A stretch of DNA of 64,000 nucleotides from Leptolyngbya sp. FACHB-261. Its GTDB lineage: Bacteria > Cyanobacteriota > Cyanobacteriia > FACHB-261. Within the stretch, counting starts at the first letter, position 1; each line of letters starts with the position of its first letter. The position numbers and the translations under genes are program-made. The DNA is taken from positions 248,001 through 312,000 of the forward strand of contig NZ_JACJPL010000031.1 in NCBI RefSeq assembly GCF_014696065.1, given 5' to 3'. Of the stretch, positions 1 through 9,509 are shown piece by piece. Below the pieces are notes generated by a model. The model was not told the origin of the DNA and did no database searches. It saw only the letters and a list, made by a program, of their open reading frames with translations.

Positions 1-1
1 T

Positions 2-1057
2 GTAAGTAACGCCTTCAATACAATCAAGCCCAATGTTGTTCTCTTACATAATCATCTATCTGGTTTAGAGTGGGATAAGTTAATTGAATTTGAATATAAA
101 ACACTCGTTGACCTGGCACATTTAGCACCGTGGGAACCACCCGTTTTGGCTTCCTCTATGGATTTTATTGATGGTTTTGAGAATCAATCTGACACTGAAG
201 CTAAAGAATACCTTTGCAAAGTGAAAGAGGAGGTCGACTACATTCTGGTCTGCGGAGCCAGTCTCGACCTGTTCATGCAAAGTTGTCCGCTCGCTGCGCA
301 ATTTCAGGACAAGCTAATTTTGGCTGGTTACCCTGTAGACAGCACGCCTCTACTGCCACTGGCTGAGGTTCAGGAGCCTGAGGTCATTGTTGCAGCAGGT
401 GGTAGTGAACTGGGTAATCAGCTGTTCCGAGCCGCGATTGAAGCCTTTGGTCTAGCCCAGCGCTCCCCAAATTGCCTTTTGGGCCAGCATCCCTGGCGAC
501 TCCTGGTCGGACCACACTTGAAGGCTGAGATGGCTGCTCTGCAAGCCATGGCCGAAGCGGTAACGACAGCGACAGGGACTCAGGGTAGGTTGATCGTGCA
601 GCCAACTGTCAGCAGTGCTGAGTATGCCGCCCGCTTAATGCATCACTGTGTTGCCTCTGTCTCTCAGTGCGGACAAAGCACATTTGTTGATCTTGAACGA
701 ACTGGGGTACCGGCCCTAGTTGTTCCCTACGAAGCCAACGGCATGGTGCAGGAGCAGCTTTACCGCGCCCAATTTCTTCACAATTCTGGTCGTGGCGTTC
801 TGCTTAGAGAACAGAATTTGTCTGCCAGCAGCCTCCTAGCAGGGCTGGAACAAGCCCTGGCGATCGGCCCGAAGCGAATTGGCGTGAATCTAACTGGAGC
901 AGAATTTGTAGCAAAATTCATTCACGACTTAGCACTCAGCAATCAGCACAGAAGTAGCTCGAGGCACTCGAGGCAAATCGACACCCATCTTCGAGCCCGC
1001 CAGCCCAGTGGGGCTAGCCAACCTCACTTCACTGACACGCCTTATCTGTACCGCTAG
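2..1057 (+). CDS. Glycosyltransferase, C-terminal part (5' end outside window)
   Basis: The frame is open from base 2 with no stop, so the gene enters from the left and its N-terminus is missing. About 351 residues are visible. The C-terminal half resembles GT28/MurG-like and COG4671-type predicted glycosyltransferases: a strand-turn segment VIVAAGGSELG begins the nucleotide-sugar domain. Later SQCGQSTFVDLERTGVPALV and the VPYEANGMVQEQLYRAQFL stretch match the usual G-x-T-x-E, PALVVP and EQ-x-RA donor-site pattern. The last ~35 residues are polar and probably disordered. By family it would move a sugar from an NDP-sugar to an unknown acceptor in the cytoplasm. The TTG at 146 is an internal codon rather than the start. 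The fold is fairly secure, the substrate unknown. Confidence 0.72.
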   Translation, partial: VSNAFNTIKPNVVLLHNHLSGLEWDKLIEFEYKTLVDLAHLAPWEPPVLASSMDFIDGFENQSDTEAKEYLCKVKEEVDYILVCGASLDLFMQSCPLAAQFQDKLILAGYPVDSTPLLPLAEVQEPEVIVAAGGSELGNQLFRAAIEAFGLAQRSPNCLLGQHPWRLLVGPHLKAEMAALQAMAEAVTTATGTQGRLIVQPTVSSAEYAARLMHHCVASVSQCGQSTFVDLERTGVPALVVPYEANGMVQEQLYRAQFLHNSGRGVLLREQNLSASSLLAGLEQALAIGPKRIGVNLTGAEFVAKFIHDLALSNQHRSSSRHSRQIDTHLRARQPSGASQPHFTDTPYLYR

Positions 1058-1082
1058 CTATAGCGTTAGCTGACTCCTCGCG

Positions 1083-1994
1083 CTACAGCTTTATGACGCC
1101 TCGGTCAAAGACACTGCCATCGGTTCCAATTGCTTCAATCTCAATCCGATCGTCATAGACTTCAAGCCCAGCAAAGCTTAAGCGTTGTGCCGAGTGAGCA
1201 GTCCAGCCTGAGCGGCCCACGGGGCGGGTACCTGCACCTGCCCCACAAATCAGGTAAGTCGTGCCATTAATGACTTGGGTCCGCTCGTAGCTGTGGTCGT
1301 GGCCATTGATATAGAGCTGAACCCGGTGCTTCTCGAACAGTGGGGTTAAGTCGCGGATAAAAGCTCGATTGACCCCGTAATGGCCCGATGAATAAACCGG
1401 ATGGTGGCCGAAGACAACTTTCCAGGGCGCAGTGCTACGGCTCAATTCTTGATCGAGCCAGGCCAGTTGCGTTCGCCAAGCGGCATTCCCATTCGTATCT
1501 AGCGCAAAAAACTGTACTGGAGCTTGAGTGAAGGTGTAGTAGCGCCCTTCCATGTTGAAGCCTGGATAGCGCAGTTGAGGTTCGCCATTCGCGGTACGGA
1601 TGTCGTGGTTGCCCAAGCAAGCCCGGAACTTGACACCTTGATTTAGCAAGGTCTCATAGGGCTGCTCAAACACAGCACTGATTTTCTCAATTTCGCCGTT
1701 GTTGTAAATATTGTCTCCAGCTAGGACCACTAAAGGGAAGGGGTTCTGAGCGTGGTAGCCAGCCATTGCTTTGGCAACAGCGTACTGCCCCTCACCACCC
1801 GTGCCTGTATCGGCGACAGCGGCAAAACGCAACTGTGGTCCTGCTGGCGTAGTTGGCACAGGCGTGGGGATAGCAGCGCTGGCAGCAGGAGGGTTTGTCT
1901 GCGAAGAACCCGCTCTAGAACGCATGCAAGCGGTGGCGGCCCCGAGTCCAGCTAGACCAGTCCAGGTGAGCAACTGACGGCGCTTTAACGGCAT
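1083..1994 (-). CDS. Metallophosphoesterase (purple acid phosphatase-like), exported
   Basis: The protein carries the calcineurin-type metal-site blocks in order: AVADTGTGG, LAGDNIYNNGE, LGNHDI, FGHHPVYSSG and YINGHDHSYER. This is the D-GDN-GNHD-HH-GHDH series that binds two metal ions, and GHDHSYER is close to purple acid phosphatase forms. The N-terminus MPLKRRQLLTWTGLAGLGAATAC has twin arginines, a hydrophobic stretch and a Cys, suggesting Tat export and perhaps lipidation. I therefore start at the ATG at 1994; an in-frame ATG at 2009 adds five residues. The likely role is hydrolysis of phosphate esters outside the cytoplasm. It is divergent from the gene at 2091 across a short promoter region. 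Family is secure, substrate not. Confidence 0.85.
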   Translation of the reverse strand: MPLKRRQLLTWTGLAGLGAATACMRSRAGSSQTNPPAASAAIPTPVPTTPAGPQLRFAAVADTGTGGEGQYAVAKAMAGYHAQNPFPLVVLAGDNIYNNGEIEKISAVFEQPYETLLNQGVKFRACLGNHDIRTANGEPQLRYPGFNMEGRYYTFTQAPVQFFALDTNGNAAWRTQLAWLDQELSRSTAPWKVVFGHHPVYSSGHYGVNRAFIRDLTPLFEKHRVQLYINGHDHSYERTQVINGTTYLICGAGAGTRPVGRSGWTAHSAQRLSFAGLEVYDDRIEIEAIGTDGSVFDRGVIKL

Positions 1995-2090
1995 AACAAT
2001 AGTCAACATCTCCAGGGACTAAGATAACGCTCTCCTGTGAAGACAGGGCAGCAGTGATACAGTGATCCGGTATCAGAATGTACTGTTGCC

Positions 2091-3284
2091 ATGACCGGCC
2101 AGCCGCCTGACCTCCCCCCTGAAAACGAAGCGCCGAACGACTCAGCTCCTGGGCCTGACGACAGTCCACCGAGCCCGCTAAGCCCACCGCAGGAGTCTGC
2201 TGCCTCACCGCCACCTGCGCTGCCACCGCAGGATGCTACAGCACTTTTGCGCAAGGCCATCGCTCAGTTCCAGCAATTTTGGCAAGTAGCCCAGCCCTGG
2301 CTGCGTCGGCAGGCTATTGTGTTGCTGCGCGCAGTGATCCGAGGGGCCGAGTATTTGTTGGTCAGGCTAGAGACTGAACCGGCAGCGTTACCTCCTTCTA
2401 CTTCAGTAGCAGATACCTCAATTGCAGAAGTCGCAACAGCTGCTACACCCGGTGTCCCCCGTCCACAGGCGACAACTGGACCTTTATCCCCTGTTGACCT
2501 TGGTGGCCAATTGGCCCGGATCCAGCCTTTGTGGCAACAGGCTGTAGTTTGGCTAGAAAACGTCTTTGGACGGGTGCGCGATCTGCTGCCAGAACGCGTG
2601 CGCACTGCCCTAGAATCAGCGCTGGCCTGGGGTCTAGACAAGACACGGGCCATCTTGCCTGCCTCACTCAATGAGCGGCTGAGCGACCGGGGCTTGGTTG
2701 CTAGTGCTTCTGGGGCACTGCTAGTGTTGCTGTTCACGCTTTCATCGGCTCTGAGCCCAGCGCCACCGCCCAAGATTGCTGTGGTGCCGCCGCCTGTCCA
2801 GCAGCCCACTGAGAAGCAGCCCACTGAGACGACTCCGCCACTCATAACCCCACCAGAGGTACCATCCCCACCGGCAGCGCCCGTCCTGCCACCAGAACTG
2901 ACGGCTCCGGAGCCAGAGACGCCGCCAGTTAGTGTCTCGCCACCCCCCAAGGCTGAGGAGCCTGAACCCGAGCGGTTGCCTCAGCTCACGCCTGAACAAA
3001 GTTTGATTGCCTCAATGCAGAGCCAGGTTTCCGAGGTCACCAACAGCTACGCGCCAGGTTTGATTCAGGCAATTCGGGCCAACTTCCAGAGCAATCGTCT
3101 CACTGTGCAGTTAGGCAGCGATTGGTACAACTTGGCGGCAGCAAAACAGGACCAGTTGATGGCCGATCTGCTTAAGCGAAGCCGCGACCTTGATTTCAGC
3201 CGCCTGCTGGTTGTGGACGCGCAAGATCAGTTGGTCGCCCGTAACCCTGTGGTTGGGGAAAACATGGTCATCTTCCAACGCTAA
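2091..3284 (+). CDS. Proline-rich single-span membrane protein, unknown function
   Basis: About 397 residues. The first ~50 are acidic and proline-rich. Amphipathic segments with many Trp and Arg follow (for example QFWQVAQPWLRRQ). One membrane span is likely in GLVASASGALLVLLFTLSSA near residue 210, then a long Pro/Glu/Thr linker. The final ~95 residues, starting near SLIASMQSQVSEVTN and ending VVGENMVIFQR, form a compact hydrophilic domain with mixed helices and strands. The layout suggests a membrane anchor, a spacer and a folded C-terminal domain, probably outside the cytoplasm. I do not recognise a named family. Anti-sense frames through the proline-rich parts are shadows. Confidence 0.7.
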   Translation: MTGQPPDLPPENEAPNDSAPGPDDSPPSPLSPPQESAASPPPALPPQDATALLRKAIAQFQQFWQVAQPWLRRQAIVLLRAVIRGAEYLLVRLETEPAALPPSTSVADTSIAEVATAATPGVPRPQATTGPLSPVDLGGQLARIQPLWQQAVVWLENVFGRVRDLLPERVRTALESALAWGLDKTRAILPASLNERLSDRGLVASASGALLVLLFTLSSALSPAPPPKIAVVPPPVQQPTEKQPTETTPPLITPPEVPSPPAAPVLPPELTAPEPETPPVSVSPPPKAEEPEPERLPQLTPEQSLIASMQSQVSEVTNSYAPGLIQAIRANFQSNRLTVQLGSDWYNLAAAKQDQLMADLLKRSRDLDFSRLLVVDAQDQLVARNPVVGENMVIFQR

Positions 3285-3313
3285 ATTCTGGCTGAATTTT
3301 GTGGGACTGTTCT

Positions 3314-3364
3314 GCGTTCTTATCTGGGTTCTTATCTAGGCCTGTGAGACCCAGATAAGAACGC
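3314..3364. terminator. Bidirectional terminator-like inverted repeat
   Basis: A perfect 16-bp inverted repeat (3314-3329 with 3349-3364) encloses a 19-base loop. It lies between the convergent genes ending at 3284 and 3369. The loop begins with a second copy of part of the left arm, TTCTTATCT. There is no long T tract, so termination is inferred from symmetry and position. Confidence 0.6.
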
Positions 3365-3368
3365 TCGG

Positions 3369-4232
3369 TCAACCCGCATAAACTTCCTGCGCCAAAAACT
3401 CCCGCACCTGAGCTAAGTAGGTTTGAGGATCTTCCAGCATAGGGAAGTGAGCAGTTTTGGGAATCACAACATATTTCACTTGCTCGCTCAGGGCCGCGGC
3501 CTTCTCGCCCATGTCCGCAGGAATGATAATGTCCTTCTCACCCGAAATTAGCAAGGTAGGAACTTGCACCTGGGCAAATTCTTGAGGCATAACCTCTGTC
3601 GCTTTTTTGCTGACGCTAGCGAAAATTGTATTCAGAGCGGCATGATAATCGGCTAGCAAAAAGTCTTCTAGAAAAGCTTTTTGGTCAGCAATGGCAATCG
3701 GACGGTGCAAAAACCGCGCCATGAACATGCGTTCAACGAAGGGGATTTTGGCCAGCCATTGAGGGCGAAACTTCACCACATATCCGCCAAACTTATAGAA
3801 CTGCTCAAAGGCATTTTTGTCGTATTCAAAAATGCCACTGCAGGTCAAGATGGCCCGTTCAACACGCTCCGGATAGCGGTTCAAAAACAGAACAGCCATC
3901 GAAGCGCCCATTGAGTGAGCATTGAGATACACGCGCTCCAAATTCAGAGCATCTAGCATCTCAGCCAAATCGTCCGCATAGGCTTCTAGTTCATACAGGG
4001 TTGTAGGACCACTTTCTGTCAACGCTGCTACCTTGGAACGGCCAAAGCCACGCAGGTCATAAAGTAAACCATCAAACTCCGGTGAAAGCGCCCGTGCAGT
4101 GCTCTCCCAGTAGCGACCAGAGCCACCCCACCCATGGACGTAAACCATAACGGGGCGTCCAGTTGGACGATCGCCGTAGGCCGTGACCCACTCGTAGTAA
4201 TGGGGAATTTGGCGGATTTCAAGGTATGGCAT
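3369..4232 (-). CDS. Alpha/beta-fold hydrolase
   Basis: A 287-residue hydrolase with an oxyanion segment VYVHGWGGSGRYW near residue 31. The nucleophile elbow NAHSMGA places the catalytic Ser at about residue 107. The acid is Asp in SGEKDIIIP (~234) and the base His in TAHFPMLED (~262). Length and order match the prolyl-iminopeptidase, haloalkane dehalogenase and esterase-like group of soluble hydrolases. There is no signal peptide. Its start lies 9 bases beyond the clpB stop, so it is probably the last gene of a clpB transcript. The substrate cannot be read from the sequence. Confidence 0.85.
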   Translation of the reverse strand: MPYLEIRQIPHYYEWVTAYGDRPTGRPVMVYVHGWGGSGRYWESTARALSPEFDGLLYDLRGFGRSKVAALTESGPTTLYELEAYADDLAEMLDALNLERVYLNAHSMGASMAVLFLNRYPERVERAILTCSGIFEYDKNAFEQFYKFGGYVVKFRPQWLAKIPFVERMFMARFLHRPIAIADQKAFLEDFLLADYHAALNTIFASVSKKATEVMPQEFAQVQVPTLLISGEKDIIIPADMGEKAAALSEQVKYVVIPKTAHFPMLEDPQTYLAQVREFLAQEVYAG

Positions 4233-4241
4233 GGCAGATGT

Positions 4242-6926
4242 CTACACAGCCTGCTGGTAGAGCGGAGGGGTAACTTGACGTGTCGCTTTACGATCAAAGG
4301 TCAGGTGATTGTCTGTCACATCGACCAAAATGGTATCGCCTTCTTCAAACGCCTCTTCCAAGATCTTGACTGCAATTGGATTCTCAATTTCGCGTTGAAT
4401 GGCTCGCTTGAGCGGACGGGCCCCATAGACAGGGTCATAACCGACTTCTGCAACGTAAGTTTGAGCGGCCTCCGAGAGTTCCAAATGCAATTTCTGGTCC
4501 GCCAACAGCTTTTCGATGCGACGAATTTGCAGACCGACGATCTTGCGAATCTCAGCCTTGCTGAGTGCGTGGAAGATGATCGTTTCATCCACCCGATTCA
4601 GAAACTCAGGACGGAAGTTGGTTCTCAGAGCTTCATTCACCCGCCGACGCATTTCCTCATATTGGGTGTCGTCCCCTGAGACATCGAGAATTACATCACT
4701 ACCAATGTTGCTGGTCATGATGATTACAGTGTTTTTGAAGTCCACTGTGCGACCTTGAGAGTCAGTAATGCGCCCATCATCGAGAACCTGTAGCAGGATA
4801 TTGAATACATCCGGATGGGCTTTCTCAACCTCATCAAACAAAATGACTGAGTAAGGACGGCGACGGATCGCTTCAGAAAGTTGCCCCCCTTCGTCATAAC
4901 CCACGTAGCCAGGAGGCGCGCCGATCAACCGCGAAACTGAGTGCTTCTCCATGTACTCAGACATGTCGATCCGCACAATCGCTTCGTCGGTATCAAATAA
5001 GAATTGAGCCAGAGTCCGCGCCAGCTCGGTTTTGCCGACCCCTGTCGGTCCTAAGAAGATAAAGGAGCCGATCGGACGTCCCGGATCTTTCATGCCAGCC
5101 CGAGCCCGACGGATCGCCGCAGAGACAGAGGAAACAGCTTCTTCTTGCCCTACAACCCGTTCATGCAAATGGGATTCCAGTTGCAATAGTTTTTGCCGCT
5201 CAGATTCCAGCAAGCTCTTGACAGGAATTCCCGTCCAGCGGGCTACGATCTCAGCGATATCGGCCTCAGTGACCTGCTCCCGGAACAGGCCAGTAGCATT
5301 GCTATCCAGCTTGACTTCTAGGGCATCCAGTTGTTCTTGCAGTTCCCTAAGCCTGCCATAACGTAACTCGGCAATTTTGTTGAGGTTATATTCGCGCTCT
5401 GCTTGATCGATCAACACCTGAGTTTGGCTGATCTGCTCCCGCAAATCCTGCACCGTGTCAATCGTTTCCTTCTCGGTTTGCCAGCGAGAATTGAGCTCGG
5501 TTTGCTTCTCTTTGAGGTCCGCAATTTCGCGTTCAATTCGCTCCAAACGCTCATTGGAACTGCGTTGGCCTTGGCGATTGCGATAGATAACTTTGCCGTC
5601 TTTTTCGGTACGCTCCAAGCTTTCGTCTTCTCCCTGCACGGAGAGTTTCTCCATCTCCAGTTGCAGCAAGCGACGGTCGATCTCATCCAGCTCGACGGGC
5701 TTGGAGGTAATTTCCATCTTGAGCTTGGCAGCCGATTCATCCACCAAGTCAATAGCTTTGTCGGGCAAGAAGCGATCCGAGATATAGCGATCGGACAGGA
5801 CTGCGGCTGCGACTAGCGCTGAGTCGGCAATTTTGACCCCGTGGTGAGTTTGGTAGCGCTCTTTCAAACCCCGCAAAATCGAAATCGTATCCTCAACTGT
5901 GGGCTGATCGACAAAGACCTGCTGGAAACGCCGTTCTAGTGCCGCGTCTTTCTCGATGTATTTGCGATACTCATCCAGGGTTGTAGCACCGATACAGCGC
6001 AACTCGCCTCGCGCCAGCATGGGTTTGAGCAGATTACCGGCATCCATGGCACCTTGGGTGGCACCGGCACCAACCACTGTGTGAAGCTCGTCAATGAACA
6101 GCACGATCTGCCCGTCGGAGCTGGTGACTTCTTTAAGCACCGCTTTGAGCCGGTCCTCAAATTCGCCCCGATATTTTGCCCCCGCAATCAAAGAACCCAT
6201 ATCTAGGGAAATTAGCTTGCGCCCCTTCAGCGACTCAGGGACATCCCCGTTCAGAATGCGCTGGGCCAAACCTTCAGCAATTGCGGTCTTACCCACCCCG
6301 GGTTCGCCAATCAGCACAGGATTATTCTTGGTGCGGCGGCTAAGCACCTGAACCACGCGGCGGATCTCATCGTCTCGACCGATCACCGGGTCCAATTTGC
6401 CAGCTTTTGCTTGCTCAGTCAGGTCACGACCAAAGCGCTCTAGGGCTTCGTACTTGGCTTCTGGGTTCTTGTCAGACACAGTTTGATTGCCCCGCACGTC
6501 TTTGATGATGCCTTCAAGGCGGCTACGGTCTAGGGCAACTGTCTTAAAGATGCGCCGGCCAATGCGGTCATCTTCAACAAAGGCCAGCAGCAAGTGCTCG
6601 ATCGAGATGAATTCGTCTTCGAATTTCTGACGGGCTTCGTCTGCCCGGTCCAAGAGCAACTCCAGATTGCGGCCTAGGTAAAGTTGATCGGTGGTACCAA
6701 CCTTGGGCTGCCGTTGCAGGAACCCCTCCAACGGTTGCAGCAGTCGCGCCGGTGGCACATTGGCACGTGCCAGAATGGTGCCAGCTAGCCCTTCTTGCTC
6801 CAGCACAGCCACCATCAGATGTTCCACCTCTAGCTGTTGGTGGGAGGAACGTCGCGCAACATCCTGAGATTTAACAATCGCATCCCAGGCTTTTTCAGTG
6901 AACTTGTTGGGATCGGTGGGCTGCAT
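4242..6926 (-). CDS. clpB: ATP-dependent chaperone ClpB
   Basis: An 894-residue Hsp100 disaggregase, normal length for bacterial ClpB. The order is a Clp-N double repeat (residues ~1-145), the first AAA+ module with Walker [14 protein letters not shown] (~205) and Walker [10 protein letters not shown], then the long coiled-coil middle domain rich in Glu/Arg/Gln (~400-530). The second AAA+ module has Walker [12 protein letters not shown] and Walker [14 protein letters not shown]. The middle domain separates ClpB from ClpA and ClpC. It pulls polypeptides out of aggregates with DnaK. A GH57 gene lies 46 bases upstream and a hydrolase 9 bases downstream, so the three may be co-transcribed. No CIRCE element was seen upstream. 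Confidence 0.97.
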   Translation of the reverse strand: MQPTDPNKFTEKAWDAIVKSQDVARRSSHQQLEVEHLMVAVLEQEGLAGTILARANVPPARLLQPLEGFLQRQPKVGTTDQLYLGRNLELLLDRADEARQKFEDEFISIEHLLLAFVEDDRIGRRIFKTVALDRSRLEGIIKDVRGNQTVSDKNPEAKYEALERFGRDLTEQAKAGKLDPVIGRDDEIRRVVQVLSRRTKNNPVLIGEPGVGKTAIAEGLAQRILNGDVPESLKGRKLISLDMGSLIAGAKYRGEFEDRLKAVLKEVTSSDGQIVLFIDELHTVVGAGATQGAMDAGNLLKPMLARGELRCIGATTLDEYRKYIEKDAALERRFQQVFVDQPTVEDTISILRGLKERYQTHHGVKIADSALVAAAVLSDRYISDRFLPDKAIDLVDESAAKLKMEITSKPVELDEIDRRLLQLEMEKLSVQGEDESLERTEKDGKVIYRNRQGQRSSNERLERIEREIADLKEKQTELNSRWQTEKETIDTVQDLREQISQTQVLIDQAEREYNLNKIAELRYGRLRELQEQLDALEVKLDSNATGLFREQVTEADIAEIVARWTGIPVKSLLESERQKLLQLESHLHERVVGQEEAVSSVSAAIRRARAGMKDPGRPIGSFIFLGPTGVGKTELARTLAQFLFDTDEAIVRIDMSEYMEKHSVSRLIGAPPGYVGYDEGGQLSEAIRRRPYSVILFDEVEKAHPDVFNILLQVLDDGRITDSQGRTVDFKNTVIIMTSNIGSDVILDVSGDDTQYEEMRRRVNEALRTNFRPEFLNRVDETIIFHALSKAEIRKIVGLQIRRIEKLLADQKLHLELSEAAQTYVAEVGYDPVYGARPLKRAIQREIENPIAVKILEEAFEEGDTILVDVTDNHLTFDRKATRQVTPPLYQQAV

Positions 6927-6972
6927 CGGCTATCATCCAGGGCGGAATTTTAGTCTAACAAGGGTAGATTCT

Positions 6973-8562
6973 CTAGAGAGGCCGGTAAACCCGGTAGTTG
7001 AGGCTAGGGAAGATATTGTCAATCTTTTCGACCTTCTCAAGCCAACCCGAATCGACTTTGCCGAGGTTCAGGTCTTCAAACAACTTATTGAAGCGCAATA
7101 GGTGAGAACGGGTCCGGCGCACCGCATAAGGGACCATGGTGCCAGTCCGCATAATAAAGGCCCAGTCCGAGGATTGAGCTAAAAGTAACTCGCGCGCCGC
7201 TTGGTTAAGCGCACGCCATTCTAGTTCATCTGCAGGCTCCTGGTTGGAAAGCTCGATCATGCGCTCAGTTGCTTTGTGCAGGTGCGGGTAGATCCAGGCG
7301 TTGGTTTCGTTGAGCCAATACTCATGAAAGCCTTTATAGCCCCAGCTGGACTGAGCGGGACGGGCTACCTGCTGCGAGGGGTTGTCGCGCAGATAGTCCG
7401 CCAAGTGAGTCATCTGGTAGGTGCCCTGGTCGTAGTGCGACTTGCGGATCAGATAGTCAATAAACCAGGGGCCTTCGTACCACCAGTGCCCAAAGAGTTC
7501 AGCATCGTAGGGCGAAACGACAATCGGCGGACGCTTCATGATGCCGTGAAGGTGCTCAACCTGCTGTTCTCGGTTGAACATGAAGTTAGCGGCATGATCA
7601 GCAGCCTTTTGCTTGGCCCAGTAGGGGTCGTAGAGGGCTTTATCAGAGAGCCCCAAACCGCGCCCAGTAATTTTGTGATATTTGATGCCAATGTTTTTGC
7701 GCTGGCCATTGGGCATGATGTACGGCTTAATGTACTCGTACTCTGCTTCCCAGCCCAAATCCTTGTAAAACTCTCGATAGGCCGGATCGCCTGGATATCC
7801 TACTTCTGAAGACCAGACCTGTTGGGAGGACTCATGGTCGCGGCCAAAAGCAGCCACGCCAGTCTCCGTAAAAATCGGTGCGTAAGTGCCAAAGCGAGGA
7901 CGGGGGTTGGCATAGAGAATGCCATGCCCATCGCTTAGGAAGTAGCGCAAGCCTGCATCGGCCAGCATGCGCTCCAAGCCGTTGTAATAGGCGCATTCAG
8001 GCAGCCAAATGCCCTTCGGGGGGCGACCAAAGTTTTCTTCGTAGTGCTCGCAGGCTACTTGAATTTGAGCCCACACCGCCTGCGGGTACATTTTCATCAG
8101 CGGTAGATAACCGTGAGTTGCGCCGCAGGTAATGATCTCTAGATTGTTGGAGTCCAGAAACTGCTTAAATGCGCCCACTAAGTCTCGGTCGTAGCGCTCC
8201 CAGAGCTGACGAACAGTCCGGAATTCCTCAACGTAGTGGTTCGCCAAATATTTGATATGGCCGTTGTGCTCGTTGCGGACGGCTTCTTTCTCAGCTAGTT
8301 CCTCAAGCTGGGCTAGGTGCTTGTCGTAGCGCTCCTGAAGCAGGGGATCCCGCAACATACTGACCAGGGGCGGCGTCATACTCATCGTTATTTTGAAGTC
8401 GATGCCGTCCCGTTTGAGCCCTTCAAATACCTGTAGTAGAGGCACATAGGTTTCGGTGATCGCTTCGTAGAGCCACTCTTCCTCTAGGACATAATCACTC
8501 TCAGGGTGCCGTACAAAGGGCAAATGAGCGTGCAGGACAAACGCGAGATAGCCGATGCTCAT
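6973..8562 (-). CDS. GH57 1,4-alpha-glucan branching enzyme (DUF1957-type)
   Basis: A 529-residue family-57 glycoside hydrolase. The N-terminus SIGYLAFVLHAHLPFVRHPE is the conserved HxHxP block of these (beta/alpha)7-barrel enzymes. The segment GIWLPECAYYNG carries the expected nucleophile Glu (~189) and SPYDAELFGHWWYEG the acid/base Asp (~353). The C-terminal helical domain (DELEWRALNQAARELLLAQ) is typical of the branching-enzyme subgroup. By family it makes alpha-1,6 branches in glycogen-like polymers, in the cytoplasm. It precedes clpB on the same strand. The branching role comes from the subgroup, since some family members are amylases or 4-alpha-glucanotransferases. Confidence 0.88.
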   Translation of the reverse strand: MSIGYLAFVLHAHLPFVRHPESDYVLEEEWLYEAITETYVPLLQVFEGLKRDGIDFKITMSMTPPLVSMLRDPLLQERYDKHLAQLEELAEKEAVRNEHNGHIKYLANHYVEEFRTVRQLWERYDRDLVGAFKQFLDSNNLEIITCGATHGYLPLMKMYPQAVWAQIQVACEHYEENFGRPPKGIWLPECAYYNGLERMLADAGLRYFLSDGHGILYANPRPRFGTYAPIFTETGVAAFGRDHESSQQVWSSEVGYPGDPAYREFYKDLGWEAEYEYIKPYIMPNGQRKNIGIKYHKITGRGLGLSDKALYDPYWAKQKAADHAANFMFNREQQVEHLHGIMKRPPIVVSPYDAELFGHWWYEGPWFIDYLIRKSHYDQGTYQMTHLADYLRDNPSQQVARPAQSSWGYKGFHEYWLNETNAWIYPHLHKATERMIELSNQEPADELEWRALNQAARELLLAQSSDWAFIMRTGTMVPYAVRRTRSHLLRFNKLFEDLNLGKVDSGWLEKVEKIDNIFPSLNYRVYRPL

Positions 8563-8806
8563 GAACGGGTCCCTCAGAGTGGATTAAAGCAGGACAAGCG
8601 GGTTACGAACAATTTACAGCCAATGGACAACCCTTGACTTATCCCAGCTTGAGGGATAGCCAGCCAATTCTCGGCCAATCCGAGAGAATCAAAATAAGCG
8701 GACTGATCGGATTGATCCCAGAAAACATATCGATAGCCATCCCGGCGTCATCAAGGTTGTACTTCAACGACACAGACTCTCTCCTAGGAGCCGTTAGGAT
8801 AAAGCA
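8563..8806. promoter_or_regulatory. Divergent promoter region between GH57 gene and lepB
   Basis: This 244-base gap must hold the start signals of both divergent genes. An imperfect inverted repeat lies around 8668-8690 (ATTCTCGG with CCGAGAGAAT), a candidate operator or hairpin. No convincing promoter hexamers were assigned. Confidence 0.35.
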
Positions 8807-9397
8807 ATGACCAAGCAAGATGCGTCCCCCCCTCCCTCCCCTAACGTGTGGGTTGACAACCTGAAAACTCTAGGTGTGAGCGTTCTGCTCGCCTTTGGGA
8901 TTCGTGTGTTTGTCGCTGAGGCCCGCTATATTCCCTCAGAGTCTATGGTGCCAACGCTAGAGGTGAATGATCGGTTGCTGGTGGAGAAGATTAGCTACCG
9001 CTTGCACCCACCGCAACGGGGAGACATTGTCGTGTTTCAGCCCACCCAGGCGCTGCAGAACGAGGGCTACAAGGACGCCTTCATCAAGCGGGTGGTTGGC
9101 CTGCCAGGCGATGAGGTTGCCGTCCATGACGGTTCGGTCTTCGTGAACGGTAAGCCCTTAAGCGAACGCTATCTTGAAGGCAATCGCCCCAATTACGTTT
9201 GGGGGCCTGAGCGAATTCCTGAAGGGCAATATATGGTCCTGGGAGACAACCGCAACAACAGCTACGATAGCCACTTCTGGGGCTTTGTGCCCCGCGATCG
9301 CATTGTTGGTCGTGCCGCCTTCCGCTTCTGGCCGCCGCAACGCGTTGGTGAATTAAACCTCGCTGGGGGTAGTGCGATTGCTCAACCGACTCCATAG
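8807..9397 (+). CDS. lepB: Signal peptidase I
   Basis: A 196-residue type I signal peptidase. After a short Pro-rich N-terminus there is one membrane span (LKTLGVSVLLAFGIRVFVAE, ~19-38). The catalytic serine follows in IPSESMVPTL (Ser ~46), then DRLLVEKISY. The general-base lysine is in AFIKRVVGLPGDEV (Lys ~94). The box GDNRNNSYDSHFWGFVP completes family S26. It removes signal peptides on the outer face of the plasma or thylakoid membrane. Cyanobacteria often have two copies. The ATG at 8807 has an AGGA about 8 bases upstream. Confidence 0.95.
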   Translation: MTKQDASPPPSPNVWVDNLKTLGVSVLLAFGIRVFVAEARYIPSESMVPTLEVNDRLLVEKISYRLHPPQRGDIVVFQPTQALQNEGYKDAFIKRVVGLPGDEVAVHDGSVFVNGKPLSERYLEGNRPNYVWGPERIPEGQYMVLGDNRNNSYDSHFWGFVPRDRIVGRAAFRFWPPQRVGELNLAGGSAIAQPTP

Positions 9398-9442
9398 CTC
9401 CATGAGGGACTAGGGAACAGCAGAGAAGGGACAGCAAACATT

Positions 9443-9478
9443 GAAGGGGCATGCCTTGGCATGCCCCTTCAAAAATTT
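9443..9478. terminator. Bidirectional rho-independent terminator
   Basis: A 13-bp perfect stem (9443-9455 with 9458-9470) lies between the convergent lepB and NdbB-like genes. AAAAATTT follows on the plus strand, which makes a T run for minus-strand transcription. It can serve both genes. Confidence 0.75.
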
Positions 9479-9509
9479 AGAATCATTTATTGGCAACTGC
9501 TCTCAAAAC

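Noticed and set aside
2264-2950. 228-codon minus-strand frame opposite the proline-rich protein
   Set aside because: It is a low-complexity antisense shadow of the Pro/Thr codons of the real gene.
6926-6973. CIRCE heat-shock operator before clpB
   Set aside because: The TTAGCACTC inverted repeat is absent from the gap and the nearby region.
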